A stretch of 64,000 bases of DNA, taken from NCBI GenBank assembly GCA_029204225.1, contig CM055093.1, positions 17,571,041 through 17,635,040 on the forward strand, in the 5' to 3' direction. The notes beneath the pieces are model-generated. The model did not search any database, was not told the origin of the DNA, and saw only the letters and a list, made by a program, of their open reading frames with translations. Below are positions 21,601 to 32,989 of the stretch, piece by piece (position 1 is the first letter of the stretch; every line of letters begins with the position of its first letter). Made by a program: the position numbers and the translations under genes. Origin of the DNA: Diphasiastrum complanatum (Eukaryota > Streptophyta > Lycopodiopsida > Lycopodiales > Lycopodiaceae).

Positions 21601-24600
21601 TTACACCCTGCACTTCAAAAAGCATGCTGGGAAGAGTTACGCTTCTCCAAAATCCAGCTACATATATAGGCAAAGAGGGACGAGCAAGGAGGGTTGACTA
21701 TGGGATAGGAACACCAAAACTCTCTCTAGTATGTGTCTTATACCCCCCCTAGCCCCAAAAATAACGTTATATTTAGACCCATGTTCAAATTTGCCTAAAC
21801 AACGCGCTTTTTACGAGACCAAAACTGCCTGAAATAGACATTCATACGAGCATGATTTTCAACATGCGAAGATATCGTATGGAATCTCTTGATCTCCTCT
21901 TTCCATGCAGCTGGATGCTCCAAGCTGATCAATATTTATTGCTTTTGGCCCCACAAGGTGTTTACTCTACTCTTTTGCAATCAACCCAACCGTCAAAGTA
22001 ACCACTATGGCCCCCGGAGTCACCGAACCCTAAGAAGACCTGAATGTTGATACTTTTCATCATTTAATTGTCCCATTGAGCAAACATTACCTTTGTTTAC
22101 TCAAGAAAGAATACATTTGAGTATTCATCTACACATACTTACATTGGAACGCAATTCGAGGGGGGTCTAACATTGTTTCATACTATAAAATGTAGTACAG
22201 AACTCTCAAAAAGATTTTCATATTTTTTAATGGAAAAGCCAAAGCCACACATATAGCACATTGCATCTTTTTAGATAATATTAAGCAATTAACTGGATGA
22301 TTTATCGAGCACCCGACTTGGGATAAATGTACCAGAATTCTGAACTAAGTTAGCGACATAACCTCACAAAATTGACCCTTACAACCATGACTTGATAGGT
22401 GACTCATGATTTACATATGTAACTGTTACATACCCATAAGGGTACGCAACAGGAAACTTGAGGTGACTGTCTCAGATATGGGACGGAACACTGATCTGGA
22501 GCTATGAGTCTTTTGGGTGCCACGTGTCAATGTCTTATTGGCGCGTGGTGACTCGCTGTTATAGACCCGCGTCAGTGTGCACAACTGTCGCGTGTCTTTG
22601 TCATGCGTGACTCCCATGGAGGGAGATGACCCGCCTGGACTATGTATATAGAGGTGGATCTCCATGAGCTTGGCATTCATTCTCTCCTAGAGAATGAAGA
22701 GCTCTTCCACTACTGATCAGGTCAGGACGAGTATCTAGGCCTCAGGATGTAGGTAGGCGAGGGTAAGGCATGGTGGTATGGGACACCATGGCTTACATGA
22801 GATCCGAGCTTGCTTGATGGTGGTCTGTAGCTCCAGGCACGGGGGTGAGATGGCAGTACCTCTATGGTTGGGTGGTAACGTAGCGTTCGTCACCTGTTTG
22901 TGCTTTAGCAATGACCGGCACGACGATGGGGATTCTAACAGTAACCTAGGCCCAGACTCTTGACCACCAGTCTGGAGACTGGTATTAGTGAAGTCTATGA
23001 GTAACACAACGACATTTTGTAAATAGAGCTCATTTACTTCTATGGAATTAAAGGACAATGGCTGGTATTTGGACAACGGGATTGGGATAAGCCTTTAGTT
23101 TGCGAATTTCATTTCTGATCTACTACTATATTTATGCTGCAATCCAAACCTTAGAAAGTTCTGCTGCAATCCAAACCTTAGAAAGTTCTATGAGCCATTT
23201 TTTCAATGCTATACACACTTAAAAACAATATTACATCAATATAACGCATTGTGTAAGAAAGCATCTACCCTACTGAGCAAATACTGCAACGTCTACCCTA
23301 AAAGATTGATATGCTCAGCTATCGAAAGTTATTAGTCAGACAAAATAGTACTTGTCTATCCATGCAATCAACAAATTCGACTACACTAAGCAAGCAGTAC
23401 ATTTGATTACTGACATAAGCAACCAAATGATGAGTTGTCCAGCTACTCACATGCAAAGTACATTCTTACATGTTGGATCATTTTACACTTGAGATGCACA
23501 TACGATAACATAAAGAAAATATGTTGCGGCAATTACATTACCAAAATAATAATCAAAACTTTTTTTTTGAAAAATGAAAAATAACAATATGGAAATAATC
23601 TAGGATATAACAAAAAGGCATGTAAAGATAGTAGCAAAGGCTACAAATATTGCCACATTCTAAAACTTTTAAAAAATCCTCTACAAAGCAACAACAAAAA
23701 CATGAGCTGAAATTCATTAAGCTTTTTTTATTCATGAACAAAAGCAAAAGCTTTCTTGCATAACACACAAGGTACGATTGGCACCAGATAGGGTGAATAC
23801 CAAAACACCATATGAAAAATCAACTTTTTGAAATGGACCGTGTGAAATTAGCCAAAGAAATGAACTAACAGTGATGAAACCTTAGGAAAACTTCAGCTAG
23901 CCATTCACCAAACACATGCTTCACAAGTTCACGACAGAGCTCAAAAAACATACTTTCTCTCCCATGTTAGGAGACGAGTTACACAATGTGTTGGAGACTG
24001 GACTAGATTGTATAGCATTTTTGAAGCTATCAGCAGCAACCGCATCACTTCCTCTGCAGCAAAGACTTTGACATGTTAGATGAACCATTACAAGTTGAAA
24101 TATACTTTCTCAATAACAGCAATCCGTTTTAAGGTATTGAAACGCAATGAAATAAGCACTTATCCAATCCTACATAACTAAACCCATACATAGTGTACCA
24201 AGTCATACACAAAAAATTGTTAGAGCTTCAAATAGAGATGATGACCAAACAAAATAAGTAGATATTCTAACAAGGTCATCACTCACATGATGGTCGAATC
24301 TATCCCTATCTGCATCAAAAGTTTCTTGATTTGTTTATATAGAACTAAATAGAATATCAACATTTTGATGCCAACCAATTCAAAAGGAGAAAATAGTCAT
24401 AAAAGAGATAAATGGAAATTCAATGCCAAAATTCTTTTTCAACATAACTGCATTGAAGTGTTGAAAACTATAATTTCCAGTTCAAGAGGTCCGAATTGCC
24501 CACAATTGAGAGCATCAATTATATTGCCATTTTTCAGTTCATAAGTATCTACGAAAATAAGTCACAAAACTAAATAACATATAAACAAGGTACAATGCTA

Positions 24601-27600
24601 ACACTTCAAGAAAGCAAGTGAGGGAAGCAGACAAACCAAAATAAAGAAAATTTATCAATGCTACAAGGAAAGCAAATATAACTGCAAAACAGATGATAAG
24701 AAGATCAATATTTGTTAAAAAGGTCAAAGTTGGCACTCAGATAGGCCACACCTTTTTGTGATTGGGAACGCATTTATCCATATTAAAAAAAAATCTCCTT
24801 GTTTGACAAGTAGTTAAGGACTTGAGTTATGTGGAAAAAGGGTTCTCAAGGCCATTTTCAATCATAACCGAGGTTAAAATACAGCGCTTTGGGGTATCAT
24901 GGCACTATTTCTAGGAAACTAGAGTGGACTATAGTGATGCTATTAAGGACACTCAAGATCACACAATTGTACAACATACCAGTTTTCAAGTATTATTGAT
25001 ACTGGAGCAAAATTAGCCATTTCATATATTATTTTAACTCAGCCATGTCTCCTTAGGTCCTTTTGCTTCTTTGATGGGCGGTAGGATATTCATCTGCACT
25101 AACAAACATTGTTAATGTCAACTATTTAAAAGCCTCAAACATTTGAGTTTGCAACCAGGTTTGCATGTTCGCATCAAGGCCAAGAAAATTTCAAGTGTTT
25201 GCTTGAAAAAAAATTCTAAAGGTTAGCATAGAAACTTTTAGGGTAGTTTCAAGAACCAAAACTAGCTTGGAAGTATTCGTCAAAATTTGAGAAGCTTAAA
25301 ACATCATATTGCAAAATCATTGGTAAAAGTTGTAAGAACCTACAAGAAAATCTACAAAATTCAGGATAATATTACCTACGAAGGGGAGCAGATCCAACTT
25401 GCTTGACTCAAGCAATACAGACTCACCAGGGTTTATATCTTACAATACGTCAAAAATTGGCGTCAAAGAACTTGAGATATGGAATTTATGTCTAGGAGAA
25501 AAACCAGGGGCTAACAGTTGTTCACCCTTCATAAAGTCATCTCAACAACAAAGACTTGATACATCCTTTATAGCCCTAGCTAGCTCTTCCATGTGTCCTA
25601 ACATTGATAGTCCCATCTGTATTGAGTACTCGTAAAGCACGCAATTCCTTGATCACCTAACTATGATCTAGGCCTACTAGATTTTCTTTGAGAGCGTGAT
25701 ACTCAAATCACCTGTGTCTCCAATCTTGTGTTAGTGAGACTAGGCTACCCTTGGAAAATGTGATTCCACTATCACCTTTGTGTCTTCTCTACTTCCTACT
25801 TAGGTCTATGGTTTGATGTAGCATGCTCTTGCAATGTAACCAAATTCAACTAGGTTGCTTCTTTGCTAATAAACATTTTGAATGTACTAAACATCCCTCT
25901 AATCATTCTACCTTCGAACAACATGACGGACTCTTTATGACCTAACATAGGAGCATTCTTGCCAATAAACTGCTAGCGTCTGTTGCACTTGAATTACAAG
26001 CTTTGCAATGTACGAAATCCATACAGTTGTTGGAGTAGCAAGCCTCAACCATAATTCAACTCAATAGAACACCTTCAATGGACACGTATTTCTTGTCATC
26101 ATGTTCAACATATCGTGAAGTAGTCTATACATACAAAGTATATCTTCCAAAATTGATTGACCCTCTCGATTTGCTCCCTATCTATAAATGCTATGCATTC
26201 TTCATTCGCAATTGTGTTCCTAGCTTGGCAAATACCTAAATGTGATATCCCCAATTGATATTTGTACTTGAGATAACGAGCTTCAAAAAGTTCATACAAT
26301 CTCAGCATGTTTTGAGTCAAGCAGCTCGACCATGGTTGCAGCTATTACCTTATTTTCTAATTGCAATGAACTGGGCCACCTTGGCGAAACAATTTGCTAC
26401 CACCCATACAGAATCTGACCCCACTTGGGTCCTTGGTAGTCTAACTAATCTACCACGGATCTCCCTATTAAGCATAAAAAACCTAGAAAGTACAATAGCT
26501 TTGTCTTGTTCACGAATCACCAAACAAGGAATGCAACACTAGACGTAGTTCCCTATATATGATTGCAATGGTGAATCAGAACTAGTGCCACTTAATCAAT
26601 TTACAAATTCAATCCATAATGAAGAGTGTCCTACACAAGCACTTTTATAACACTCATGCAGAAGTTCATTCCTATCTCGCATTGTACTCAGATTCAATTT
26701 TCTTTAGCATACCTTCCTACTTGGTGTACGCTAAGTAGGTGAGTGCCTCCATGAAGACAAAACGAGCTCTTCCATGTGATCAATTATTTTGCGTGCTAAA
26801 GGCCACACATACTAGCTATGTGGATCTTTTGTTGAGCCTTCTTTAATCTCCTTCCTAAAACCATTGTCTATCACAATAATGCTCTTTTGATACACTATGC
26901 AAGTAGCTAGCACATTGTCTTTCCTTTCGTTCACTATCCAACATTGGAAACGAAAATTTAACAATTACATCAATCAACTTAGTCCACCGAGCATGGTGAC
27001 CATCAGCGCTATTGAAGTTCAAAGTGTAGATCCTTCTAACAATCACATAAGCACAAACATTCAATGACTAATCACATTGTAGAAAGATGAACACGCAATT
27101 TCATAAGAGGGGATCACACAAAACTACATCTACATTAATTTCTGCATAATACTTGACAAAAGAGAATAAGAGAAATACAAAGATGAAGAGATGAGAGAGA
27201 GAGAGAGCGGGGGGGGGTTTCATTGCTACCTCCTCACAACTAATACTATTGACATAAATCATTTTACATTAAATAAGAAACACTTTATTAGCTCACACTA
27301 TTGAAGGCACTTTGGCCTATTTACTATTGTATTATCCTACACTTAATGATATTCATACAAAATTGTCTTTGTGCCTACAAAGTTGGCATTAAACATTATT
27401 TATTCCAGCAGCTATGGTTGATTGTGGATATTGTAAACATTATAACTAGTGTAGGGATACAATTCTACCCCCTACATGCAATGCCACCACACCTTAAGCA
27501 CAAGTACTGACTTGTACATCTCTGGCTCATGCGTGCATACTCTCCCTGACACAAGTGAGCTATTTGCTCCCATATTGACCTGGCCTACTCTCTTGTCTAA

Positions 27601-30600
27601 ACCCATAACCTGGAACAATGCAACTTACATCTTTCTCAAGCGCTAACTGCCTTTTCCAAGGCCTCTACATTGTCTTGCACTCTAGAACCACATCGTACTA
27701 CGAATCACAATGATACTATCTCATAACTAGGCCACAAGAGGAGCAACTACCTAGGACTCAAGGGTAATAGCTAGATCCACAATAAATATTGGAAAGTCCT
27801 AAGAATGACCCAAAATAACCTAGCTCTAGAGGTTTCAATCATAGACAATCATGGCCACATTTTAATTAGATCCACAACAACACCCCCTTCAATTGTTGAA
27901 CAGCCTACTACGACTGTGGAACTCTATGATAGTCTTGCATAGCTTACTTTTCTCAGTAGCATATAAGGCTTCATCATGTACCACTCTGAACACAACCCAA
28001 TGATGTTTCCAAACTCTATGACATGATCAATGAGATCAAGTTTTGAATACCGCCATCCTTGACAAGGATGAGAGCTAAGGTGATACATAGCTAGGTAACC
28101 CATCTTGAGGTACTCCTCTAGGATTCTATGGAGGTTAGGTTCCTAAATTTTTACGATCAAACCTAACCCACTTCCAAATTTGAAGACAATGACCCATCAT
28201 TCTGAGCTGAGCTTCTACGCTCTAAACCTCTAACATCCCATACCAATAGCATCGAAGCCTCACTCCTCCTCAACTAACCATATGGCATGTATTTGTCTAT
28301 GCTCCTACTCGTGCATATCATCTACCCTTTGAAGAAATTATATCTGATTTATCCAAAGAGATTATGATTCAAGAAAGACATTAGAGATTCAACGAGTAAG
28401 TATCATCGTTTTGACACATTGGTTGCCCCCATAGTGATGTATACTAAATCCGATTGGACTAGTTTTTCATGTTTGCAAATTTCTACGTTGCTGGAGATGA
28501 TACGCAACAAATGTCTATTTTAACTTTGTCATCGAATGATCTCAAGTAAGTTTTCATGCTCTCTATGCAAACGGAGGCTATCTTTCAATTGTTCATTTTA
28601 CATATAGATGGCTATGGCTTTTACAACATACAATTTCACATCCTTTCGAGCACTTCATGAGCAGGTGCATCTTCACTCTTGGTATTCTCAAGCATCAAAT
28701 TCATTGAGTTCAATTGGCATCTCTATAAGCCTCCCCCAAGGAGCACATGCATATATCCAACGAGTGTTTAGCAAAACATATTTTAGACAGTATCAGATGG
28801 CCATCTGAACGTCAAGCCAAATTTACATCATGCTCATTGTTCGGAGATTGAAACACACGGACACATTGCCTTATTGCACTAACATGGAGACATTGCCTGA
28901 TTGCACAATTTGGGTGTGGGTTTATCACATAGGCTTCATTTTGCCTTGCGGCAATTTAGAACTTCATCCCACCAATTACATGTGAACGCCGAAGGCGGAC
29001 ATATTTAGATGCAACCAAAATCAACCTCCAAAGTCTCACAAGACTACCAACCTCCAAAGTCTCACATCAACCTCCATCCAAGGCACCACATCCCTCTCAA
29101 ACACTACATGTGTCATTGCTCCAACATCAACACTTTCTTCAGTTCAAATACGATCTTGTTATTTGTATGCCTTTGATTTTTAGCTTCAAAATCAGTTTTA
29201 GTTTCAACCTCAATTTCAATTTAGTCTCATCTTCACTTTTAGCTTTAGTTAGATCATTTCTTATCAAAGACATTTTATGCTCCCATAGACAATACATACT
29301 TGAAATGTACCTTTTTCGTCTTACTTACCTTTGGTACTTAAAAGCCTAGAGCTTTCTTTCTTTCTTTCCATTCATAAAAACTCAACTAAAGTCAAAAGCT
29401 TCCAACTAGCAATCATTAAAAAATCACACTGCTACTTACAAATAGTTCATTGGTAGCTTTTCCAAAGGGAACTTGGGGAATTGTCCAATAGCATTCATTG
29501 GAGGCAAGTGTGAAAGAAGAGGATCTTTTGTTGAGTTGCATTGCTCTTTCGATGCTCTTGTCTCTTTTGACTTGCTGGCTGGGACACATCCAAAATGCGT
29601 CAAGTATTACATTATCAACTTCATGCTAATGATTGACAAAAGAACAAATGATAGATTTCAAGTTGAAATATTCCATAGCAGAAGGACCCATCAACCTTTC
29701 ACGCTAATTATTGACAAGAGAAGTTTTGATAGATATTCTAGGTAGCATATTACGTAACCGAAGGCACTCTCACTCTGTTATGCTAATAATTGGCAAAAGA
29801 ACCTCTGATAAATTTCCAAGTTAGAATAATTCATAGCCTACGAAGCTTTCATTTCTTTGATGATTCATTCAAATAAGATACTTGGCAACTACCTACCACT
29901 AATTCTGTTCAAAACTGTTTTTCGCCTTTCTTCCAGCTTATCCCTAGTATCTGAAAAAGATTCATAATGAGGAGCATATGTCACCTGCAAAAGATTTCCA
30001 AGGAACTTGTACTCGTCAAGCTTCCTCTTAGCAAATCTGCAGTCCCAACAAAAACCCCACTCAAGATGTAATAGCAGAATGTCCTTACAAAAGACACTAT
30101 ACATCCTTCTGCCGAGAATGTGGTTATGGACACCCAAAGAATTGCTCCAAAAGGATGTTGGCAATAATATTACCTTCTAAGTTTCTAGTAATACTTAGTT
30201 TGAATTCCAAATATTGTACAGAACCAGAGCACTTTGGCAGATACCTTGCATTGCTAATGTTGACAAATTTGATCCAATAGACGTCAGTAAACTCTTCTGC
30301 ATCTTCTTCATCCAATAATCGGTACCTGTACAAAAAGACACGCAATAAGCTATAAAGAGAATCTATTTCCAGAAGGATCTAGGTAATAACAATTGAGTCT
30401 GAACCTTGACAAAAAAACCATGACTTTCATCTTCTGGATCAAGCTTTCCCTAGTTCAGACAGAACATAAGCACAAAAATGTGAATGGCGCCTATTTAAAA
30501 ACCACACAAGTCTTTAAAATGATCATCAGTAAAACATAATCTCAACTTTTCAGTTTTTGTTTGTAAATCCGATGCACTTCACGGAATGCAATTTCAACTG

Positions 30601-31260
30601 ATTATTTGGACAAACCCTCCGTGCGTCAAAAAAAATTTCATTCAAAAACAAAAAAAAACTCAAAGTTGACAACACGTGGCGGGCCAGTTCCTGTGGCCCT
30701 TCCGCCCTTTAGAGGTAAGGGGGGCCTCACACAGTCCGAAGCCTGTTCAACTCAGCGGGCGGAAAGGTCATTGCAAATTAATATGCCATTGCAGTTTCAG
30801 GGTACATGCAGTTATTAACACAATGCATAGAATTGCTCTGTCATGAGCATACAAAAATAGCATAAACCTTCACAAGAAACTGGAAACTCACTCTTCTACT
30901 GGACCGTAAGATGCAAAAAGCTGAACAAGCTCATCGACACAGCCTAGCGCTGGAACATTCCTCACGATTAAGTATCTGCAAACATAACCATTAGGTTCAC
31001 AAGAGTTTTACAGCTAAATTCCAAAATCGATTTCAGCAAACCTAGAACAAAACTTACCAAATGAATTTCTGCAGTCGACTTTGTAAAACCCTAGAAAAAA
31101 GCTTACCACATTTGAGCAGGATGACAAGAAGAGCAAGGCAAAGAACAATCATGCAGGTTGAGCAGCAATAATGAAATAGTGCAACGCACCTGGACTCATC
31201 GCAGACAGTGTAGACTCGGAGAGATGGACCATCGCCATGACGATCGCTTAAGCGCTCCAT
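18552..31260 (-). CDS. RBM48: RBM48-like RNA-binding protein, seven exons
   Basis: Exons on the minus strand: 31260-31190, 30975-30892, 30325-30245, 30036-29897, 24051-23954, 18911-18852, 18692-18552. Every intron is GT-AG, phases agree at each junction, and the joined frame is 675 bases (224 residues plus stop). The product has VYTVCDES, then an RRM: YLIVRNVPALG as RNP2, a helix VDELVQLFASYG, DVYWIKF as RNP1-like, and FAKRKLD and LLQVTYAPHYES. A YFPSSSMNDTVQHVRDKLEK block and a basic end KKQRQDNRRRI follow. This matches RBM48, known in humans and maize to take part in U12-type intron splicing in the nucleus. Introns 4 (5845 bases) and 5 (5042 bases) are swollen by mobile elements. No disabling change was seen, so the gene is probably active. 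Confidence 0.93.
18852..18911 (-). CDS. RBM48: RBM48 exon 6
   Basis: 60 bases, phase 0 at both ends: acceptor TTTGCAG|TAC and donor GAGAAG|GTAAAA. Encodes YFPSSSMNDTVQHVRDKLEK, a block conserved in plant RBM48 tails. Confidence 0.9.
19955..20495 (+). mobile_element. TRIM-like miniature LTR retrotransposon
   Basis: Two direct repeats of about 180-190 bases (19955-20147 and 20318-20495) share ACATATAAGTTGA, GACATAATACCCTGGTCCCC and GGTGGCTAGGCGGTGG, and both end CAAACTCTGACA. The first is followed at once by TGGTATCAGAGCC (20148-20160), a perfect Met-tRNA primer site. Only about 160 bases of non-coding sequence lie between the repeats. The exact left LTR edge and a target duplication could not be fixed. 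It lies in RBM48 intron 5 on the opposite strand. Confidence 0.78.
20832..20975. repeat. diverged tandem duplication, about 70-bp unit
   Basis: Two adjacent copies with CCAAAGGCAATAT, TTTCCAACA and GATGATC-type segments. Non-coding and inside RBM48 intron 5. Confidence 0.6.
22424..22940 (+). mobile_element. candidate solo LTR
   Basis: A 517-base GC-richer segment starting TGTTACATACCC and ending GATTCTAACA (TGTTA / TAACA ends), flanked by GTAAC on both sides (22419-22423 and 22941-22945). A TATA-like TGTATATAGAGG lies about 220 bases in. No second copy is in the window, and similar composition continues to about 23000, so the right border is tentative. Confidence 0.45.
23135..23188. repeat. 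tandem duplication, 27-bp unit
   Basis: Two perfect adjacent copies of a 27-base unit beginning TGCTGCAATCC, in RBM48 intron 5. Confidence 0.9.
23954..24051 (-). CDS. RBM48: RBM48 exon 5 (Ser/Asn-rich linker)
   Basis: 98 bases. The frame-preserving acceptor is the second AG of GCAGAG|GAAGTG; the first AG, two bases earlier, would shift the frame. Donor GAGAAA|GTATGT. Encodes GSDAVAADSFKNAIQ and SSPVSNTLCNSSPNMGEK. Confidence 0.85.
24052..29896 (-). other. RBM48 intron 4
   Basis: A 5.8-kb intron. Apart from the Ty3/Gypsy relic at about 26.1-27.1 kb and a short GA/G run near 27190-27216, I recognise nothing. The open frames at 25399-25635, 28608-28808 and 29110-29349 have no family signal. 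Confidence 0.7.
26105..27064 (-). pseudogene. decayed Ty3/Gypsy RNase H-integrase relic
   Basis: On the minus strand the frame at 26855-27064 contains DGHHARWTKLIDVI, like the end of Gypsy RNase H where it joins the ADALSR region. About 26370-26470 reads DSVWVVANCFAKVAQFIAIRK-like text, resembling the integrase block around its first strand (DSIWVVVDRFTKSAHF in typical members). The two are in the correct order but broken by many stops. Recognition rests on two short blocks. Confidence 0.5.
29897..30036 (-). CDS. RBM48: RBM48 exon 4 (last RRM strand, helix)
   Basis: 140 bases between acceptor ACTGCAG| and donor TTAGTG|GTAGGT. Encodes FAKRKLDEYKFLGNLLQV, then YAPHYESFSDTRDKLEERRK. Confidence 0.92.
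30245..30325 (-). CDS. RBM48: RBM48 exon 3 (acidic loop, RNP1)
   Basis: 81 bases between acceptor TGTACAG| and donor TGCAAG|GTATCT. Encodes YRLLDEEDAEEF and TDVYWIKFVNISNA. Confidence 0.92.
30640..30800. other. GC-rich island with short inverted repeats in RBM48 intron 2
   Basis: A GC-rich patch in an AT-rich intron, with CCTTCCGCCC and CGGGCGGAAAGG as inverted arms and an ACGTG core. It loosely recalls the foldback family at 16.2 and 48.3 kb, but similarity is too weak to call it a member. Confidence 0.35.
30892..30975 (-). CDS. RBM48: RBM48 exon 2 (RNP2, first RRM helix)
   Basis: 84 bases between acceptor TTTGCAG| and donor GAAGA|GTGAGT. Encodes YLIVRNVPALGCVDELVQLF and the start of the following loop. 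Confidence 0.92.
31190..31260 (-). CDS. RBM48: RBM48 exon 1
   Basis: 71 bases, from the ATG to the donor CCAG|GTGCGT, ending two bases into an Arg codon. The frame stays open further upstream, but the family start and the A/G-rich 5' leader favour this ATG. Confidence 0.9.
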
Positions 31261-31265
31261 CGCAT
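31248..31265 (-). promoter_or_regulatory. short uORF overlapping the RBM48 start
   Basis: The leader reads ATGCGATGGAGCGCTTAA. An ATG five bases before the RBM48 ATG opens a five-codon frame ending inside the RBM48 coding region. It could lower initiation at the main start. Confidence 0.5.
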
Positions 31266-31401
31266 CTTTCTCTGTTTCCTTTCCTTTCTTTTCGTTTTCT
31301 TCTCTTTTTTCTGTTCTTTTGTTTTGTAGTCCCAGAACAAGGCAATGAATGACCTTTGAGGTGGATTCTTGGCCCTTTTTACGGGTTGAATTATATTCCA
31401 T

Positions 31402-32000
31402 TATTTTGCCTTTATGCCCATTTCAACATCTAAATCTTATCTTTTTTGAAACATTTTCTTCTCGGCATTTGCATAAAAACATGAGAAACTTCGCCTTTTA
31501 AAGGACCAACGTAGTGAGTTTCCAATATTTTCGGACCAACCGTACATCACAATGTACACAATAGGTATGAATAGGCTTTGAAATTCTAACTGGAGCTAAT
31601 TACATGCAATAGCGGCCACTGGTCGAGCCACTTCACTTTCGTGGTGCGCGACTACCTCCATTTATTGTTGAGTCTCATATTGCATAGTGATGGCTTCCCA
31701 ATGGCCATTACCTGCTACATAAATAACATAAGAAAGCAATCGACCCGCTTCGAGCACTCACTAGTGGCTTTTTTTGTAGGCTAGCCACCCTCTTATTCAA
31801 AGGCATGAATCCTTTTATGGAATTACAAGGGAGCAAATTAGGAATCTCATTTGACATTACAAAAGAAGTGGTAAACTGTGGTGAAGATTATCATGAGGAT
31901 GTGTCTCACTCTCGAGAGTTTGAGAACTAAAGTCGTTTATTATTGTAACAACTTTTTTTTCCAACTTATAAATGATTCTTCAACTTTGATCTTCACTTGT
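31402..32000. other. RBM48 upstream region, no gene seen
   Basis: Presumed promoter side of RBM48. No clear TATA box or repeat was recognised. The leader just upstream of the ATG (31266-31330) is purine-rich on the coding strand. Confidence 0.5.
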
Positions 32001-32009
32001 ACAAAAGCA

Positions 32010-32640
32010 TATCTAGATTGACTAATGAAAGCATGATCTTGACATAGATCTATTTCTAGGCCTAGTATGTAGTGAAGCTCTCACCTAGATCTTGCATTTT
32101 GAAGTCACTACCTAGTGCACATTTTGTCTCATCCACTAATTTCATGCAACTTTCACACAAGATGATGTCATTTACATAGATGATGAGAATGACAAGATCA
32201 CTATTTACAAACTTAAAGTATAAAGATGGATCATAGTCACTTAGAGCAAATCCAAGTGAGATGAAATATGAGTTGAGCCTTGCATACTATGATCTTGGGG
32301 CTTGCTTGAGCCCATATAAGCTTTTGAATAAGAGGCAAACTTTGGATTCTTCACCTTGCTTGATAAAGCCTTGAGGTTGTTTCATATATATCTCCTCCTC
32401 AAGATAACCATTAAGGAAAGCATTGGAAACATCAAGTTGGAACATCCTCCACTTGAAATAGCATGCAATAGAAATAATAACTCTTATAGTCACCATCTTT
32501 GCAACGGGTGCAAAGGTGTCTTCATAGTCAAGTCCTTGAATTTGGCACATAGTCGCCCTTGCAGCCATAGGGATATCCTCAAGAACCCAACCTTCACCGA
32601 ACCATAAGCATGCTAAGAGTATTATTAAGCCTTTCATTGA
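32010..32640 (-). pseudogene. Copia reverse transcriptase fragment
   Basis: Reads IQGLDYEDTFAPVAKM, FQLDVSNAFLNGYLEEEIYM, FKSLYGLKQAPRSWYARLNS and a catalytic box YVND (usual YVDD, second-to-last Asp replaced by Asn). The sequence is closely similar to the copy at 46285-46890 on the same strand, so both come from one family. It is truncated on both sides within reverse transcriptase and has a frame change near the start. Confidence 0.88.
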
Positions 32641-32989
32641 TATGACCAATGAGCCAACGAAGGCTATTTGCTAGAATCCATCAAAGATCCTACCATTCAT
32701 GTGGCAGCTCAACTCCTGAGCAACTTCCTAATGGTTGGCAACCTCAAGAATGAAAGAATTTCCTCACAAATCTTGCACCGTATAGTCAAATCTAACTATA
32801 AGTTTTATAAAGCGTCATTAGAACCTTACAACTAATTCAAGCTGGTTTTTGGCGAATTGAAGAGAGCCATTAAGAGCAATTTCAAACAGTAGTTTGTTGT
32901 TGTGCCCCAAAGCCCAAGCGCCCTTTGAACTTCAATCCCCTAGAAGATGATCCGACCAATTCCATGACACCACGAATGTTTTTTATCCA

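Noticed and set aside
23954-24053. Reading RBM48 exon 5 in the frame EVMRLLLIASKMLYN
   Set aside because: Open, but it leaves the wrong phase for exon 6; only the other acceptor gives phase 0 and continues into the conserved YFPSSSM block.
30640-30800. Third member of the foldback family
   Set aside because: Only short GC-rich inverted pieces and an ACGTG core are shared; it lacks the terminal AATGG motifs of copies A and B.
31054-31401. A 115-codon frame covering RBM48 exon 1 with extra N- and C-terminal parts
   Set aside because: The family pattern and the consensus donor after CDES support only the middle 71 bases. The rest reads through intron 1 and the leader.
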